Positions 6,812 to 15,492 are shown, counted from the stretch's first letter. The stretch is DNA of 29,911 bases from Limiplasma sp036652695 (GCA_036652695.1 JAVVVJ010000030.1:1-29911); one strand, 5' to 3'. Notes: generated from the sequence alone by a model not told the origin. Translations and numbers: made by a program.

Positions 6812-8293
6812 ATGCAGGAACTATTGAAAATCAACCCTAGAGATACGGTGGCTGTGGCGCTTACGCCGCTGGATGCGGGACAGACCGCTGTGGACGGGGA
6901 ACTGTTCATAACAGCCTGCGAGCCGATTCCTGCCGGGCACAAGGTGGCGCTCCGCGCCATCGCGGCGGGGGAGCCGATCATCAAATACGGCTATCCGATT
7001 GGCGAGGCGAAATGCGATATTCCACAGGGTGGACATGTGCATGTGCAAAACGTGAAAACCTTGCTAAACGGGGAGCTGAGCTATGAGCACAAGCCAAGCG
7101 TACAGCCCTTGGAGGCGCGGCAACCGGAAATGTTTCCGGGCTATGTGCGCTATGATGGCCGCGTAGGCGTGCGCAACGAATTATGGATTTTGCCTACGGT
7201 TGGTTGTGTGAGCAATGTGGCGCAAGCGCTGGCGGCACGCGCGAGCGGGCTTGTGGGCGAGGGAGTGGAGGGCGTGCATGCCTTTACGCACCCCTATGGC
7301 TGCTCACAGATGGGGGAGGATCAGGCGCATACGCGCACCCTTTTGGCAGATCTTGCCATGCACCCCAATGCGGGCGGCGTGCTGGTGCTGGGGCTTGGCT
7401 GCGAGAACAGCGGCGTGGATACGATCCGAGCGCAGATGAGCGCGTATGACAAAAGCCGCGTGCGTTTCCTAATCTGTCAGGAGGTTGAGGACGAGCTGGA
7501 GGCGGGCATGGCGTTGCTTACGGAGCTTGCGCAGCGCATGCGTCCCGAGCGGCGTGTGCCCTGCCCCGCAAGCAAGCTGGTGGTCGGCCTCAAATGCGGC
7601 GGATCGGACGGGTTTAGCGGCATCACCGCAAACCCGGTGATCGGCGGGTTTTCCGACATGCTCATCGCGCAGGGCGGGAGCACCGTGCTTACCGAGGTGC
7701 CCGAGATGTTCGGTGCGGAAACCATCTTGATGAATCGATGCGAAACCGAGGAGCTGTTCCAAAAAACAGTGGCGCTCATCAACGATTTCAAACGCTACTT
7801 TCAGGAGCATCACCAAACCATCTATGAAAACCCCTCGCCCGGCAACAAAGCGGGCGGCATCAGCACTTTGGAGGATAAGGCGCTGGGCTGTACGCAAAAA
7901 AGCGGTTTCGCTCCCGTAAAAGATGTGCTACAATATGGTGAGCGCATCAATCAAGCCGGACTTTCCTTGTTGTCTGCCCCGGGCAACGATCTGGTTGCGT
8001 CTACCGCCTTGGCGGCGGCGGGTGCGCAGGTGGTGCTGTTTTCTACGGGGCGGGGTACGCCATTCGCGTCGCCTGTGCCCACTGTTAAAATCGCCAGCAA
8101 TTCTAAGCTGGCAGGCATGAAGCGCAACTGGATCGACTTTGACGCGGGCGCGCTGCTTGATGGCAAGCGGCTGACGGAGCTCTCCGGCGCATTGATGGCC
8201 TATGTGCTGGCGGTGGCGGGCGGGCAGCAGGTTTGTAGCGAACGCAGCGGCTATCACGACATGGCCATCTTTAAAACAGGCGTTACTTTATAA
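6812..8293 (+). CDS. uxaA: Altronate dehydratase
   Basis: Removes water from D-altronate to give 2-keto-3-deoxygluconate. The 493 residues match the two-part UxaA: an N-terminal SAF domain (about 1-85, with PIPAGHKVALRAIAAGEPIIKYG) and the large galactarate/altronate dehydratase domain. The latter carries PGYVRYDGRVGVRNELWILPTV, HPYGCSQMGED, LGLGCENS, LKCGGSDGFSGITANP and the NKAGGISTLEDKALGCTQKSG segment. Conserved Cys and His residues fit the iron or manganese requirement of the family. ATG 6812 follows GGAGG by 5 nt, and that ribosome binding site lies inside the end of uxaB, so the two are translationally coupled. A GTG at 6791 would precede the ribosome binding site and is rejected. Confidence 0.95.
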   Translation: MQELLKINPRDTVAVALTPLDAGQTAVDGELFITACEPIPAGHKVALRAIAAGEPIIKYGYPIGEAKCDIPQGGHVHVQNVKTLLNGELSYEHKPSVQPLEARQPEMFPGYVRYDGRVGVRNELWILPTVGCVSNVAQALAARASGLVGEGVEGVHAFTHPYGCSQMGEDQAHTRTLLADLAMHPNAGGVLVLGLGCENSGVDTIRAQMSAYDKSRVRFLICQEVEDELEAGMALLTELAQRMRPERRVPCPASKLVVGLKCGGSDGFSGITANPVIGGFSDMLIAQGGSTVLTEVPEMFGAETILMNRCETEELFQKTVALINDFKRYFQEHHQTIYENPSPGNKAGGISTLEDKALGCTQKSGFAPVKDVLQYGERINQAGLSLLSAPGNDLVASTALAAAGAQVVLFSTGRGTPFASPVPTVKIASNSKLAGMKRNWIDFDAGALLDGKRLTELSGALMAYVLAVAGGQQVCSERSGYHDMAIFKTGVTL

Positions 8294-8325
8294 TATCAAC
8301 AAAAGCATCAAGGAGGAATTTGAAA

Positions 8326-9156
8326 ATGGAATTGCGCACAGCAGCAGGCCCCAAGGATGTAAAAACCTATGATACCACACGGCTCCGGGAGGAGTTTTTG
8401 ATTGACGATCTGTTCAAAGCGGACGAGGTTAAGATGGTGTACAGCCATATAGATCGCATCATCACGGGCAGTGCCGTGCCTGTGAAGGCGCCGCTTACGC
8501 TGGATGCGGGCGAGGAGCTTCGAGCAAAGTATTTCCTTGAACGCCGGGAGCTGGGCATTATCAACGTCGGCGGCGAGGGCGTTGTGACGGTGGACGGCAC
8601 AAGCTACAGCCTGCGTTATCGCGATGGGATCTACATCGGCATGGGCAGCAAGGAAATCAAGCTGGAGAGCAAGAGCGCCGAAAACCCCGCAAAGTTTTAT
8701 TTCAACTGCGCCCCCGCGCACAAGACCTATCCCACCGTATATATCCGCCCCGAGGATTGCGTGAAGGTGGAGCTTGGCACCATGGAGGAAAGCAACCACC
8801 GCACCATTTGCAAGTATATTTTGCCCGGGCAGGTGGCGAGCTGTCAGCTGGTGATGGGCATGACGACTTTGATGCCCGGCAGCGTATGGAACACCATGCC
8901 CTGCCACACGCACGACCGCCGCATGGAGGTCTATCTCTATTTTGAACTGCCACAGGACGCGGTTGTGATGCACTACATGGGCGAGCCGACGGAGACCCGC
9001 CACATTGTGATGCGCAATCAGCAGGCAGTGATCAGCCCAAGCTGGTCTATCCACGCGGCTAGCGCCACGCGCGCCTATACCTTTATTTGGGGCATGGTGG
9101 GCGAAAATCAGGATTTTGACGACATGGATGGCGTGAAGATGACGGATCTTCGGTAA
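8326..9156 (+). CDS. kduI: 5-keto-4-deoxyuronate isomerase
   Basis: Isomerises 5-keto-4-deoxyuronate, the product of unsaturated galacturonate from pectin lyase action, to 2,5-diketo-3-deoxygluconate. The cupin-fold protein has 276 residues, close to the family's 278. Its zinc ligands are visible as His194, His196, Glu201 and His243 in the CHTHDRRMEVYLYF and SPSWSIHAAS stretches, in register with the E. coli enzyme. ATG 8326 follows AGGAGG by 9 nt; a TTG at 8320 is too close to that site. Its presence in the galacturonate operon shows that the cell uses lyase-type pectin (or other polyuronate) breakdown products as well as free uronates. Confidence 0.95.
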   Translation: MELRTAAGPKDVKTYDTTRLREEFLIDDLFKADEVKMVYSHIDRIITGSAVPVKAPLTLDAGEELRAKYFLERRELGIINVGGEGVVTVDGTSYSLRYRDGIYIGMGSKEIKLESKSAENPAKFYFNCAPAHKTYPTVYIRPEDCVKVELGTMEESNHRTICKYILPGQVASCQLVMGMTTLMPGSVWNTMPCHTHDRRMEVYLYFELPQDAVVMHYMGEPTETRHIVMRNQQAVISPSWSIHAASATRAYTFIWGMVGENQDFDDMDGVKMTDLR

Positions 9157-9202
9157 GCACGGAATGCCGGCGATTCCATGAAAAAAAGGAAGGAACATAC
9201 AC

Positions 9203-10159
9203 ATGGAAATGATTGAGCAATTGTCACTGGCGGGGCTGGTTCCCGTGATCAAGGTGGAAGACGCCGCTGATGCGGTTCCTCTTTGCAAGGCGCTATCCGA
9301 TGGCGGACTGCCCGTTGCGGAGATCACCTTCCGCTCTGACGCGGCGGAGGAAGCAATCAAGCGCGTGCATGCCGAGCTGCCAGAGGTGATTCTGGGCGCG
9401 GGCACGGTGCTCACCACGGAGCAGGTAGATCGCGCTGTGGCTGCTGGCGCTACATACATCGTATCGCCCGGTCTGAATCCGGAAATTGTTAAATACTGCC
9501 AGCAAAAAGGCGTGCCGGTTGTGCCGGGCTGCGCAAACCCCAGCGATATTGAGGTCGCGCTTTCCTTGGGGCTTAAGACGGTGAAGTTCTTCCCCGCTGA
9601 GGCGCTGGGCGGCATTTCGCTTATCAAGGCCATGGCCGCGCCCTATGGCGGCGTGACCTTCCTGCCCACGGGCGGCATTACCGAAAAGAACTTGAACGAA
9701 TACCTTGCCTTCCCCAAAATTGTGGCCTGCGGCGGGAGCTGGATGGTACCCGCTGATGCCGTGGCCGCCAAGGATTGGGCGAAGATTGAAACCCTTACCC
9801 GCAGCGCCGTGAACACGATGCTTGGCTTGGAGCTAAAGCATGTGGGTGTGAACAGCGGTGCGCCTGAAACCGCCGCCAAGGATGCCGCGCAGCTATGCAA
9901 GCTGCTGGGCTGGCCAATGGACGACCGCCAGAAGGCGATCTTCGTGGGCGATGCCTTTGAGGTGATGAAGGTGCCATTCCGCGGGAAAAATGGGCATATC
10001 GCCATTGCCTGCAACAGCATCAAGCGCGCCCGTTGGCATTTGGAGCGCCGTGGCTTCGTATTTGACGATGAGAGCGCCATCCTCAAGGATGGCAAGCTTC
10101 GCGCCATCTATTTGAAGGATGATATCGCGGGCTTCGCGTTCCACTTGCTGCAAAAGTAA
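9203..10159 (+). CDS. kdgA: KDPG/KHG aldolase with C-terminal VOC-like domain
   Basis: Cleaves 2-keto-3-deoxy-6-phosphogluconate to pyruvate and glyceraldehyde-3-phosphate. Residues 1 to about 210 are a full-length class I aldolase barrel. It has Glu40 and Arg44 in AEITFRSDAA, the Schiff-base Lys128 in TVKFFPAEALGG, and LPTGGITEKNLNEYL. Residues of about 215-318 form an extra domain with a glyoxalase/VOC-like pattern (VGVNSG, KNGHIAIACNSIKRARWHLERRGF, LKDDIAGFAFHLLQK). Stand-alone Eda proteins are about 210 residues. ATG 9203 has AAGGA 8 nt upstream. It sits 46 bp after kduI and before kdgK. The aldolase role is well supported; the VOC domain's role is unknown. Confidence 0.93.
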   Translation: MEMIEQLSLAGLVPVIKVEDAADAVPLCKALSDGGLPVAEITFRSDAAEEAIKRVHAELPEVILGAGTVLTTEQVDRAVAAGATYIVSPGLNPEIVKYCQQKGVPVVPGCANPSDIEVALSLGLKTVKFFPAEALGGISLIKAMAAPYGGVTFLPTGGITEKNLNEYLAFPKIVACGGSWMVPADAVAAKDWAKIETLTRSAVNTMLGLELKHVGVNSGAPETAAKDAAQLCKLLGWPMDDRQKAIFVGDAFEVMKVPFRGKNGHIAIACNSIKRARWHLERRGFVFDDESAILKDGKLRAIYLKDDIAGFAFHLLQK

Positions 10160-10165
10160 GGGAAT

Positions 10166-10197
10166 AGCGCGGGGGAGGCTTCGCCTCCCACTGCGCT
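10166..10197 (+). other. Intercistronic hairpin between kdgA and kdgK
   Basis: GGGAGGC (10173-10179) and GCCTCCC (10183-10189) form a GC-rich stem with a 3-nt loop, flanked by AGCGC and GCGCT. No T tract follows, so it is more likely an mRNA-stabilising or partial-attenuation element than a full terminator. An 11-bp palindrome, ATCAATTTGAT, lies at 10224-10234 ahead of the kdgK ribosome binding site. Confidence 0.45.
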
Positions 10198-10254
10198 TGC
10201 CCTTCTCCGTTAGCGGCTTCCTTATCAATTTGATTACAAAGGAGCATCACAGCT

Positions 10255-11292
10255 ATGGCCAATAAAGTAGTTACCTTTGGTGAAATCATGCTGCGCTTGA
10301 AAAGCCCCGCCTATGAGCGTTTCTTTCAGTCCCCCAGCCTTGAGGCCACCTTTGGCGGCGGCGAGGCGAATGTGAGCGTATCACTTGCCAACTATGGCAT
10401 GGAAACGGCTTTTGTGACGGTGCTGCCCACCAACGACGTTGGTACGGCCTGCCTGCGCGAGCTGCGCGGCTTTGGCGTGGATGTGTCCAAGATTGTGCGC
10501 AAGGATGGCCGCATGGGCATTTACTATTTGGAGAGCGGCTCTGTGCAGCGCCCCAGCAAGGTGATCTATGACCGCGCTGGTTCCGCCATTTGCGAGGCTA
10601 AGCTTGGCGATATCGATTGGAAGGCCGCCTTTGACGGCGCGGCCTGGTTTCACTTGACCGGCATCACCCCCGCCATCAGTGCGGGCGCGGCGGAGCTTTC
10701 GCTGGAGGCCGTGAAGGTTGCAAAGGAGATGGGGCTGCATGTGAGCTGCGACCTCAACTATCGCAAAAACCTGTGGAAGTATGGCAAAACCGCCGATCAG
10801 GTGATGACCGAGCTTGTAAAGTATGTGGATACGGTGATCGCCAACGAGGAGGATTTTCAAAAGTCCTTGCTTTTGAAGGCAGAAAGCGCAGGCTCTGTGG
10901 AGGATGGCGAGCTGAACATCGAGCAGTACAAGGCCATCGCAAAGCTAGCCATGGATACCTACCCTAACATTCAGCGCGTTGCGATTACGTTGCGGGAATC
11001 CAAGAGCGCCAATCACAACGATTGGAGCGCGTGCCTCTACAACGGCAAGGATTTCTTCCTTTCCCGCAAGTACCGCATCACCGATATTGTGGATCGCGTA
11101 GGCGGCGGCGATAGCTTTGGCGGCGGCTTGATCTATGGCTTGAACCACTATGCGGACGAAAAAACCGCTCTTGAATTTGCTGTGGCAGCAAGCTGCCTCA
11201 AACATACGATCTCCGGCGACTTCAACCGCGTGAGCATTGCTGAGGTGGAGGGCCTGATGAAGGGCAGCGGCAGCGGCAGGGTACAGCGGTAA
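10255..11292 (+). CDS. kdgK: 2-keto-3-deoxygluconate kinase (PfkB family)
   Basis: Phosphorylates KDG with ATP to give KDPG, the substrate of the aldolase encoded just upstream. The 345-residue PfkB/ribokinase fold shows the N-terminal GGGEANVSVSLANYG signature (residues 34-48). The C-terminal anion-hole and catalytic motif DRVGGGDSFGGG has the catalytic base Asp286; the usual form is DTxGAGDxF, so DRVGGG is a known-type variant. NYRKNLW and NEEDF are typical of KDG kinases. ATG 10255 has AAAGGAG about 10 nt upstream. It closes the KDG to KDPG step of this operon. Confidence 0.92.
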   Translation: MANKVVTFGEIMLRLKSPAYERFFQSPSLEATFGGGEANVSVSLANYGMETAFVTVLPTNDVGTACLRELRGFGVDVSKIVRKDGRMGIYYLESGSVQRPSKVIYDRAGSAICEAKLGDIDWKAAFDGAAWFHLTGITPAISAGAAELSLEAVKVAKEMGLHVSCDLNYRKNLWKYGKTADQVMTELVKYVDTVIANEEDFQKSLLLKAESAGSVEDGELNIEQYKAIAKLAMDTYPNIQRVAITLRESKSANHNDWSACLYNGKDFFLSRKYRITDIVDRVGGGDSFGGGLIYGLNHYADEKTALEFAVAASCLKHTISGDFNRVSIAEVEGLMKGSGSGRVQR

Positions 11293-11320
11293 CGCATTTT
11301 GAACGATGGAGGAAATTTGG

Positions 11321-12115
11321 ATGAGAGAATTGTTTTCATTAGAGGGCACGGTTGCGCTTGTGACTGGCGCGAGCTATGGCATTGGCTTCGCCATTGCAAC
11401 TGGCATGGCCGAGGCGGGTGCCACAATCGTATTTAACGATATCAAGCAGGAGCTTGTGGACAAGGGCTTGGCAGCCTATGCGGAACAGGGCGTGAAGGCG
11501 CGCGGCTATGTTTGTGACGTAACGGACGAGGATGCCGTGAACGCGATGGTTGCGCAAATCGAAAAGGAAGTCGGCGTGATTGATATTTTGGTCAACAACG
11601 CTGGCATCATCAAGCGCGTGCCCATGTGTGAAATGAGCGCGGCGGACTTCCGCAAGGTGATTGACGTTGACCTGAACGCGCCGTTCATCGTATCCAAGGC
11701 CTGTATCCCCTCTATGATCAAAAAGGGACATGGCAAGATCATCAACATCTGCTCCATGATGAGCGAGCTTGGGCGCGAGACCGTGAGCGCCTATGCCGCC
11801 GCGAAGGGTGGGCTGAAGATGCTAACGCGCAATATCTGCTCCGAATATGGCAGCCAGAATATACAGTGCAACGGCATTGGACCCGGCTACATCGCCACCC
11901 CGCAGACCGCGCCTCTGCGTGAAAAGCAGGCGGACGGTTCGCCACATCCGTTTGACAGCTTTATCCTTTCCAAAACCCCCGCCAATCGCTGGGGCAATGC
12001 CGAGGATTTGATAGGGCCTGCGGTGTTCTTGGCTTCTGAGGCTTCCAATTTTGTCAACGGTCATATCCTCTATGTGGACGGCGGCATTCTGGCGTATATC
12101 GGCAAACAGCCGTAA
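11321..12115 (+). CDS. SDR-family dehydrogenase, KduD / gluconate 5-dehydrogenase-like
   Basis: A classical short-chain dehydrogenase of 264 residues. The cofactor motif is TGASYGIG (15-22), NNAG is at 92-95, and the catalytic set is Ser145, Tyr158 and Lys162 (YAAAK). Given its place after kduI and kdgK, it probably reduces 2,5-diketo-3-deoxygluconate to KDG with NAD(P)H, the KduD role. Gluconate 5-dehydrogenases have almost the same sequence pattern, so the exact substrate is not settled and I give no symbol. ATG 11321 has GGAGG 8 nt upstream; an ATG at 11306 lies before that site and is rejected. It is the last gene before the terminator at 12140. Confidence 0.88.
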   Translation: MRELFSLEGTVALVTGASYGIGFAIATGMAEAGATIVFNDIKQELVDKGLAAYAEQGVKARGYVCDVTDEDAVNAMVAQIEKEVGVIDILVNNAGIIKRVPMCEMSAADFRKVIDVDLNAPFIVSKACIPSMIKKGHGKIINICSMMSELGRETVSAYAAAKGGLKMLTRNICSEYGSQNIQCNGIGPGYIATPQTAPLREKQADGSPHPFDSFILSKTPANRWGNAEDLIGPAVFLASEASNFVNGHILYVDGGILAYIGKQP

Positions 12116-12139
12116 GCGAAGCAAAACGATCAACGAGCC

Positions 12140-12167
12140 ATTGGCCGCGCTTAGCGCGGCCAATTTT
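12140..12167 (+). terminator. Terminator of the uronate operon
   Basis: ATTGGCCGCGC (12140-12150) and GCGCGGCCAAT (12154-12164) form a perfect 11-bp stem with a TTA loop, followed by TTT. It lies 24 nt after the SDR stop. The short T run may allow some readthrough into the hydrolase gene, which shows no promoter of its own. Confidence 0.75.
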
Positions 12168-12187
12168 GAATAGGAGGAAAGGGGGGA

Positions 12188-13156
12188 ATGGCCTTGCTTA
12201 CGGCGGTGCTATGGTGCGCGGCGCTGCTTCTGCTGCTGTGCGCGGTATGCGTGACAGCGCTCGTGCGCATCGCTGCGGCGCGCGTGATTGTGAAGCATCT
12301 GCACAAGCCGGATCGGCAGACGCATACCCCGTGGGATGCCTATTCGGCGGAAGCGGGGCGCGAGATTGAATGGTTTGAACGCCAATCGCCGGAAAAGGTG
12401 GAAATCACAAGCTTTGACGGCTTGAAGCTGCGGGGAAGCTATTTGCCTGCCGGGGAGGAAAAACAGGCGGTTTTGTTGATGCACGGCTACCGCGCCAAAG
12501 GCGGCATATCAGATTTTGCGCCGCTTTTGCGGTTTTATCACGAGCTTGGTTTGAGCGTGCTGGTGGTGGATCAGCGCGCGCATGGGCAAAGCGAGGGCAA
12601 ATGGATTTGCTATGGCGTGAAGGAGCGTTACGACTGCAAACAGTGGTTGGAGTGGCTTAACGGGCGTGCGCATTTTGCGGATTTGTTTTTGAGCGGGTTG
12701 AGCATGGGCGCGGCTACGGTGCTCATGGCAACGGCGCTCGCGCTGCCGTCCAATGTGCGCGGCGTGGTTGCGGACTGCGGCTTTACCAGTCCTTGGGAAA
12801 TCTGCGGGCATGTGCTGCATGTGCAGTACCATCTGCCAAAATGGCCGCTGCTGCCGCTGGCGAACGCCGCTGTGCGGCATGCGGCGGGATATGATCTACA
12901 TGAAGCTTCCGCGGTGGAAGCCATGCGAAAAGACACCTCGATTCCGGTACTATTCATACACGGAGATCAAGATGCCTTTGTGCCCACGTGGATGGGGCGG
13001 GAAAATTATGAGGCATGCGCCGCAACAAAGGTGCTGGTGATCGTGCCCGGAGCGGGGCACGCGCTGAGCGTGTGGAAAGCGTCAGCTGATGTGCAAGCGG
13101 CGATTTCGGCTTTCGTGAAGAGCTCGAGCGTTCAAGAGGAAGCTCCAGAATGCTAG
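12188..13156 (+). CDS. Membrane-anchored alpha/beta hydrolase
   Basis: A 322-residue serine hydrolase of the BAAT/dienelactone-like alpha/beta group. Residues 5-30 form a hydrophobic N-terminal anchor. The oxyanion-hole segment VLLMHGYRAKG is near residue 95, and the nucleophile elbow GLSMG contains Ser172. The acid is probably Asp262 in IHGDQDAFVP, and the base His291 is in GAGHALS. ATG 12188 follows a strong AGGAGG. The gene lies between the uronate terminator and the convergent EPS operon, whose last stop is 24 bp away. The substrate cannot be read from the sequence; an esterase or acyl-hydrolase role at the membrane face is inference. Confidence 0.85.
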   Translation: MALLTAVLWCAALLLLLCAVCVTALVRIAAARVIVKHLHKPDRQTHTPWDAYSAEAGREIEWFERQSPEKVEITSFDGLKLRGSYLPAGEEKQAVLLMHGYRAKGGISDFAPLLRFYHELGLSVLVVDQRAHGQSEGKWICYGVKERYDCKQWLEWLNGRAHFADLFLSGLSMGAATVLMATALALPSNVRGVVADCGFTSPWEICGHVLHVQYHLPKWPLLPLANAAVRHAAGYDLHEASAVEAMRKDTSIPVLFIHGDQDAFVPTWMGRENYEACAATKVLVIVPGAGHALSVWKASADVQAAISAFVKSSSVQEEAPEC

Positions 13157-13180
13157 GGAATGCGCAGAAGGAAATAGGGA

Positions 13181-14350
13181 TTAGCGCTTGCCAAGAAAGC
13201 GCTTGAGGAAGGCTTTGGCGCTGTGCGGAATGAGTTCGCGCAGCCGCTTTTTAAGGAAAAGGGTGGAATGACGATATTGCTGCTCCCACCGGCGATAGCC
13301 AAGCTGTTCAATCTGGCGGTAGATTTGCGAGCGTGCTTCGGGGCGCTTGCTTGGATGGCACAATTGCTCGTTTTCCGCCTTGACCCAGCAAAGCTGCGAG
13401 GGGATCAGCGTCAGCCGCTCATGCAGGTCGTTGAGGAGCTTGCGCCCCTTTGCGGTGTGAACGAGCAGCACAGAGGTGCTTTCGGAAGCGCTGATAGACG
13501 GATGAAACCTTTCAACGCCCCAATAATCGCCGATGGTGAAATCACAGATACGCTCTGCACTGGCGTAGCGGCAGACGTAGCAGGATTCTCGGTAGGTTGT
13601 CCCGCGCAGAAAATGCTGATAGTAGGCTGAGGCGGAAGCGCGTAAAAAGGCGCTGCTTCCATCGTCAAATACATGCTCAAGGCAAAAAGGATCAAATGCA
13701 GGCTTCCTTTTGGAGCGAAAGCGCGCATCGGTAAGCCGTTTTCCATGGCTTCGAGCCACTGCCTCAACGTGTTGAGCAAACAGCCTACGGCTGGGCACGC
13801 CATGGCAAATCAGGCTAATGGTAAGCAGGTTGTCGCAGGGCTTGCCTAAAAAGGCAAGTAGCCCGGCGATTTGACAGCCTGTGCCGCAGAACAGTACCGT
13901 GCGCCCCGCGAGCAATTGCTGCTTTGCACGGGGGTAACAATCCTCCAGATCGCTTTCCACATATTTGGAGCCTTGCAAAAGGGGAAGTTCATTGCTGCAC
14001 TCAATCATGGTGTGATGCGGCTTCATGTCTGCATCGTAAGCGCAGCCAAAAACGCAGCCGCCTTGCGCGAGCACGGCGCTTGCGATGCCGGCAAAGATAC
14101 CGCCGGACGCGCTCAGGGCAAGCTGACGCTGATTTTGGTTGATGGCGGCATATGCCGTAGGCTCCTCTGTGGCAGCGGCGGGTTTCAAAAGATGGCAATG
14201 CGCGTCGCAAAGGGCGCAATGGATACATTTTTCTATATTTACAATCGGATAGGAAAAGCCTTCTTCGTTCTCTCGCATGACGATGGCCTTTGTGGGGCAT
14301 ATCTGCTCACAGGCGCGGCAGCCAGTGCATTCGCTTGTCGCTTCAATCAT
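13181..14350 (-). CDS. FrhB-like iron-sulfur protein of a polysaccharide cluster
   Basis: A 389-residue protein of the coenzyme F420 hydrogenase/dehydrogenase beta-subunit family. The N-terminus holds two 4Fe-4S motifs: Cys8, 11, 14, 18 and Cys42, 45, 48, 52. The FrhB N- and C-terminal domains follow, with LSASGGIFAGIASAVL, CGTGCQIAGLLAFLG, ICHGVPS and CDFTIGDYWG. In bacteria this family often sits beside polysaccharide pyruvyl transferases, as here, where its ATG (14350) overlaps the transferase stop by 4 bp. A redox step in sugar modification is likely, but the reaction is not known. It is the last gene of the EPS operon. An inverted repeat AAGCGCT at its 3' end (13182-13203) may act in termination but lacks a T tract. 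Confidence 0.85.
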   Translation of the reverse strand: MIEATSECTGCRACEQICPTKAIVMRENEEGFSYPIVNIEKCIHCALCDAHCHLLKPAAATEEPTAYAAINQNQRQLALSASGGIFAGIASAVLAQGGCVFGCAYDADMKPHHTMIECSNELPLLQGSKYVESDLEDCYPRAKQQLLAGRTVLFCGTGCQIAGLLAFLGKPCDNLLTISLICHGVPSRRLFAQHVEAVARSHGKRLTDARFRSKRKPAFDPFCLEHVFDDGSSAFLRASASAYYQHFLRGTTYRESCYVCRYASAERICDFTIGDYWGVERFHPSISASESTSVLLVHTAKGRKLLNDLHERLTLIPSQLCWVKAENEQLCHPSKRPEARSQIYRQIEQLGYRRWEQQYRHSTLFLKKRLRELIPHSAKAFLKRFLGKR

Positions 14351-15492
14351 TGCTTTTCTCCTTGTGCGCAAAGAGCCTCGCGCAAAAAGCGATAGCCCTT
14401 TTCACGCTCTGCATGGAGCACGGCCTGTACGCGCGCGGTATCAATAGGCTGGTCAGCAATGGCAAAGTCGCTAAAGTCCCTTAGTATGCGGTTTTCTGTA
14501 CCCGTTAGTGCGCAAATGCTTTCAATGCGCGTGCCAAAACGGTTGGGCAGCACGCTGATGAAGGGTTTGTTGAGGTTCAGCGAAAAGGCCGTGGCATGAA
14601 AGGAATCGGTAAGCACCAAAGCCGCGCCAAAAAAACCGCCGAGAACCTCTTCCACGGTTGGGCAGAGAAGGCTACGACCATACCGATGGCGCAAGCCGAT
14701 CCGGTATCGAATGCGGATCATTTCCAAGCCATGCGCTTTGGCCAGCGCCAAGGCATAGGTATCCAGCTGGGGATTGGCGTTGAGCTGATATACCAGCAGG
14801 TAGGGCTTTGAGGCGGGTATGGGCTTGGCTAACACGCGCCAAGCATCTGCGCAGAGCATCAGCGTTGGGTCGGGGACGAGTTGACTTTCAATGCCCATCT
14901 GCTTGAGCAGCGCTACACCGCTTTGCTCCCGCATGGAAATGGCGCGGTATTTTTGGAGAAATTCCCGCATGGCTACCATCTCACGCTCATCCAAGGCCTC
15001 ACGACCGATGCTGGATGCAAAGGCGACGCGCGGCTTGTCAGGTGGCGCGTACTCCAAAAAATATGGCTTTTCAATGCCGTCATTCCAGATGCTGTTCCAT
15101 ACCTGATCGCTGCCCGTCATGTACACGTCGGCGAGGGGGGGATCGGATAGCAGCTCTTCAAAAGATTCATAACGCCGCTGGGTGAAATGAACCCGCTCGC
15201 GCAAAAAACGCGGCATTGTCACGCGCATACGGTGAATGCGCACAAGCACGCATAGCGGCGCGCGCACCAGCTTGCGAGTGAATGCGTTTATGCCGCAAAT
15301 ACCCTGCAGACGTGAGAATGGTGGCTTCTGGAGCAGCTTGTCCACCATGCCCTCTTCACGGCTGTTGCTTCTCCAATAATCCACAAATTCCACGGTATGT
15401 CCTAGCTTTTCAAGTACAGCTTGGGTAGCGTAGGTTTGCAGCGCTGCGCCGTAGTTGAGGGAAGTGTGTGTGGTAATGACGCTGATCTTCAT
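14347..15492 (-). CDS. Polysaccharide pyruvyl transferase family protein
   Basis: A 381-residue protein of the CsaB/WcaK-type family. It begins with KISVITTHTSLNYGAALQTYA and has the family's TGSDQVWNSIWN stretch. Further on are FASSIGREALDE, SMREQSGVALLKQMG, VPDPTLML and TDSFHATAFSLNLNKPFI. Members add ketal pyruvate to sugars or act as related GT-B-fold transferases; some in EPS clusters may use other donors. I take ATG 15492 with AGGAGA upstream; the longer frame to 15600 lies inside the flippase gene. ATGA overlaps join it to genes on both sides. Confidence 0.87.
   Translation of the reverse strand: MKISVITTHTSLNYGAALQTYATQAVLEKLGHTVEFVDYWRSNSREEGMVDKLLQKPPFSRLQGICGINAFTRKLVRAPLCVLVRIHRMRVTMPRFLRERVHFTQRRYESFEELLSDPPLADVYMTGSDQVWNSIWNDGIEKPYFLEYAPPDKPRVAFASSIGREALDEREMVAMREFLQKYRAISMREQSGVALLKQMGIESQLVPDPTLMLCADAWRVLAKPIPASKPYLLVYQLNANPQLDTYALALAKAHGLEMIRIRYRIGLRHRYGRSLLCPTVEEVLGGFFGAALVLTDSFHATAFSLNLNKPFISVLPNRFGTRIESICALTGTENRILRDFSDFAIADQPIDTARVQAVLHAEREKGYRFLREALCAQGEKQ

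Noticed and set aside
8308..9633. A 441-codon minus-strand open frame
   Set aside because: It is antisense to kduI and the start of kdgA, both of which show catalytic residues; the minus-strand product is low in recognisable structure.
13182..13203. The AAGCGCT inverted repeat as a strong terminator between convergent genes
   Set aside because: Its stem is short and no T tract follows on either strand.
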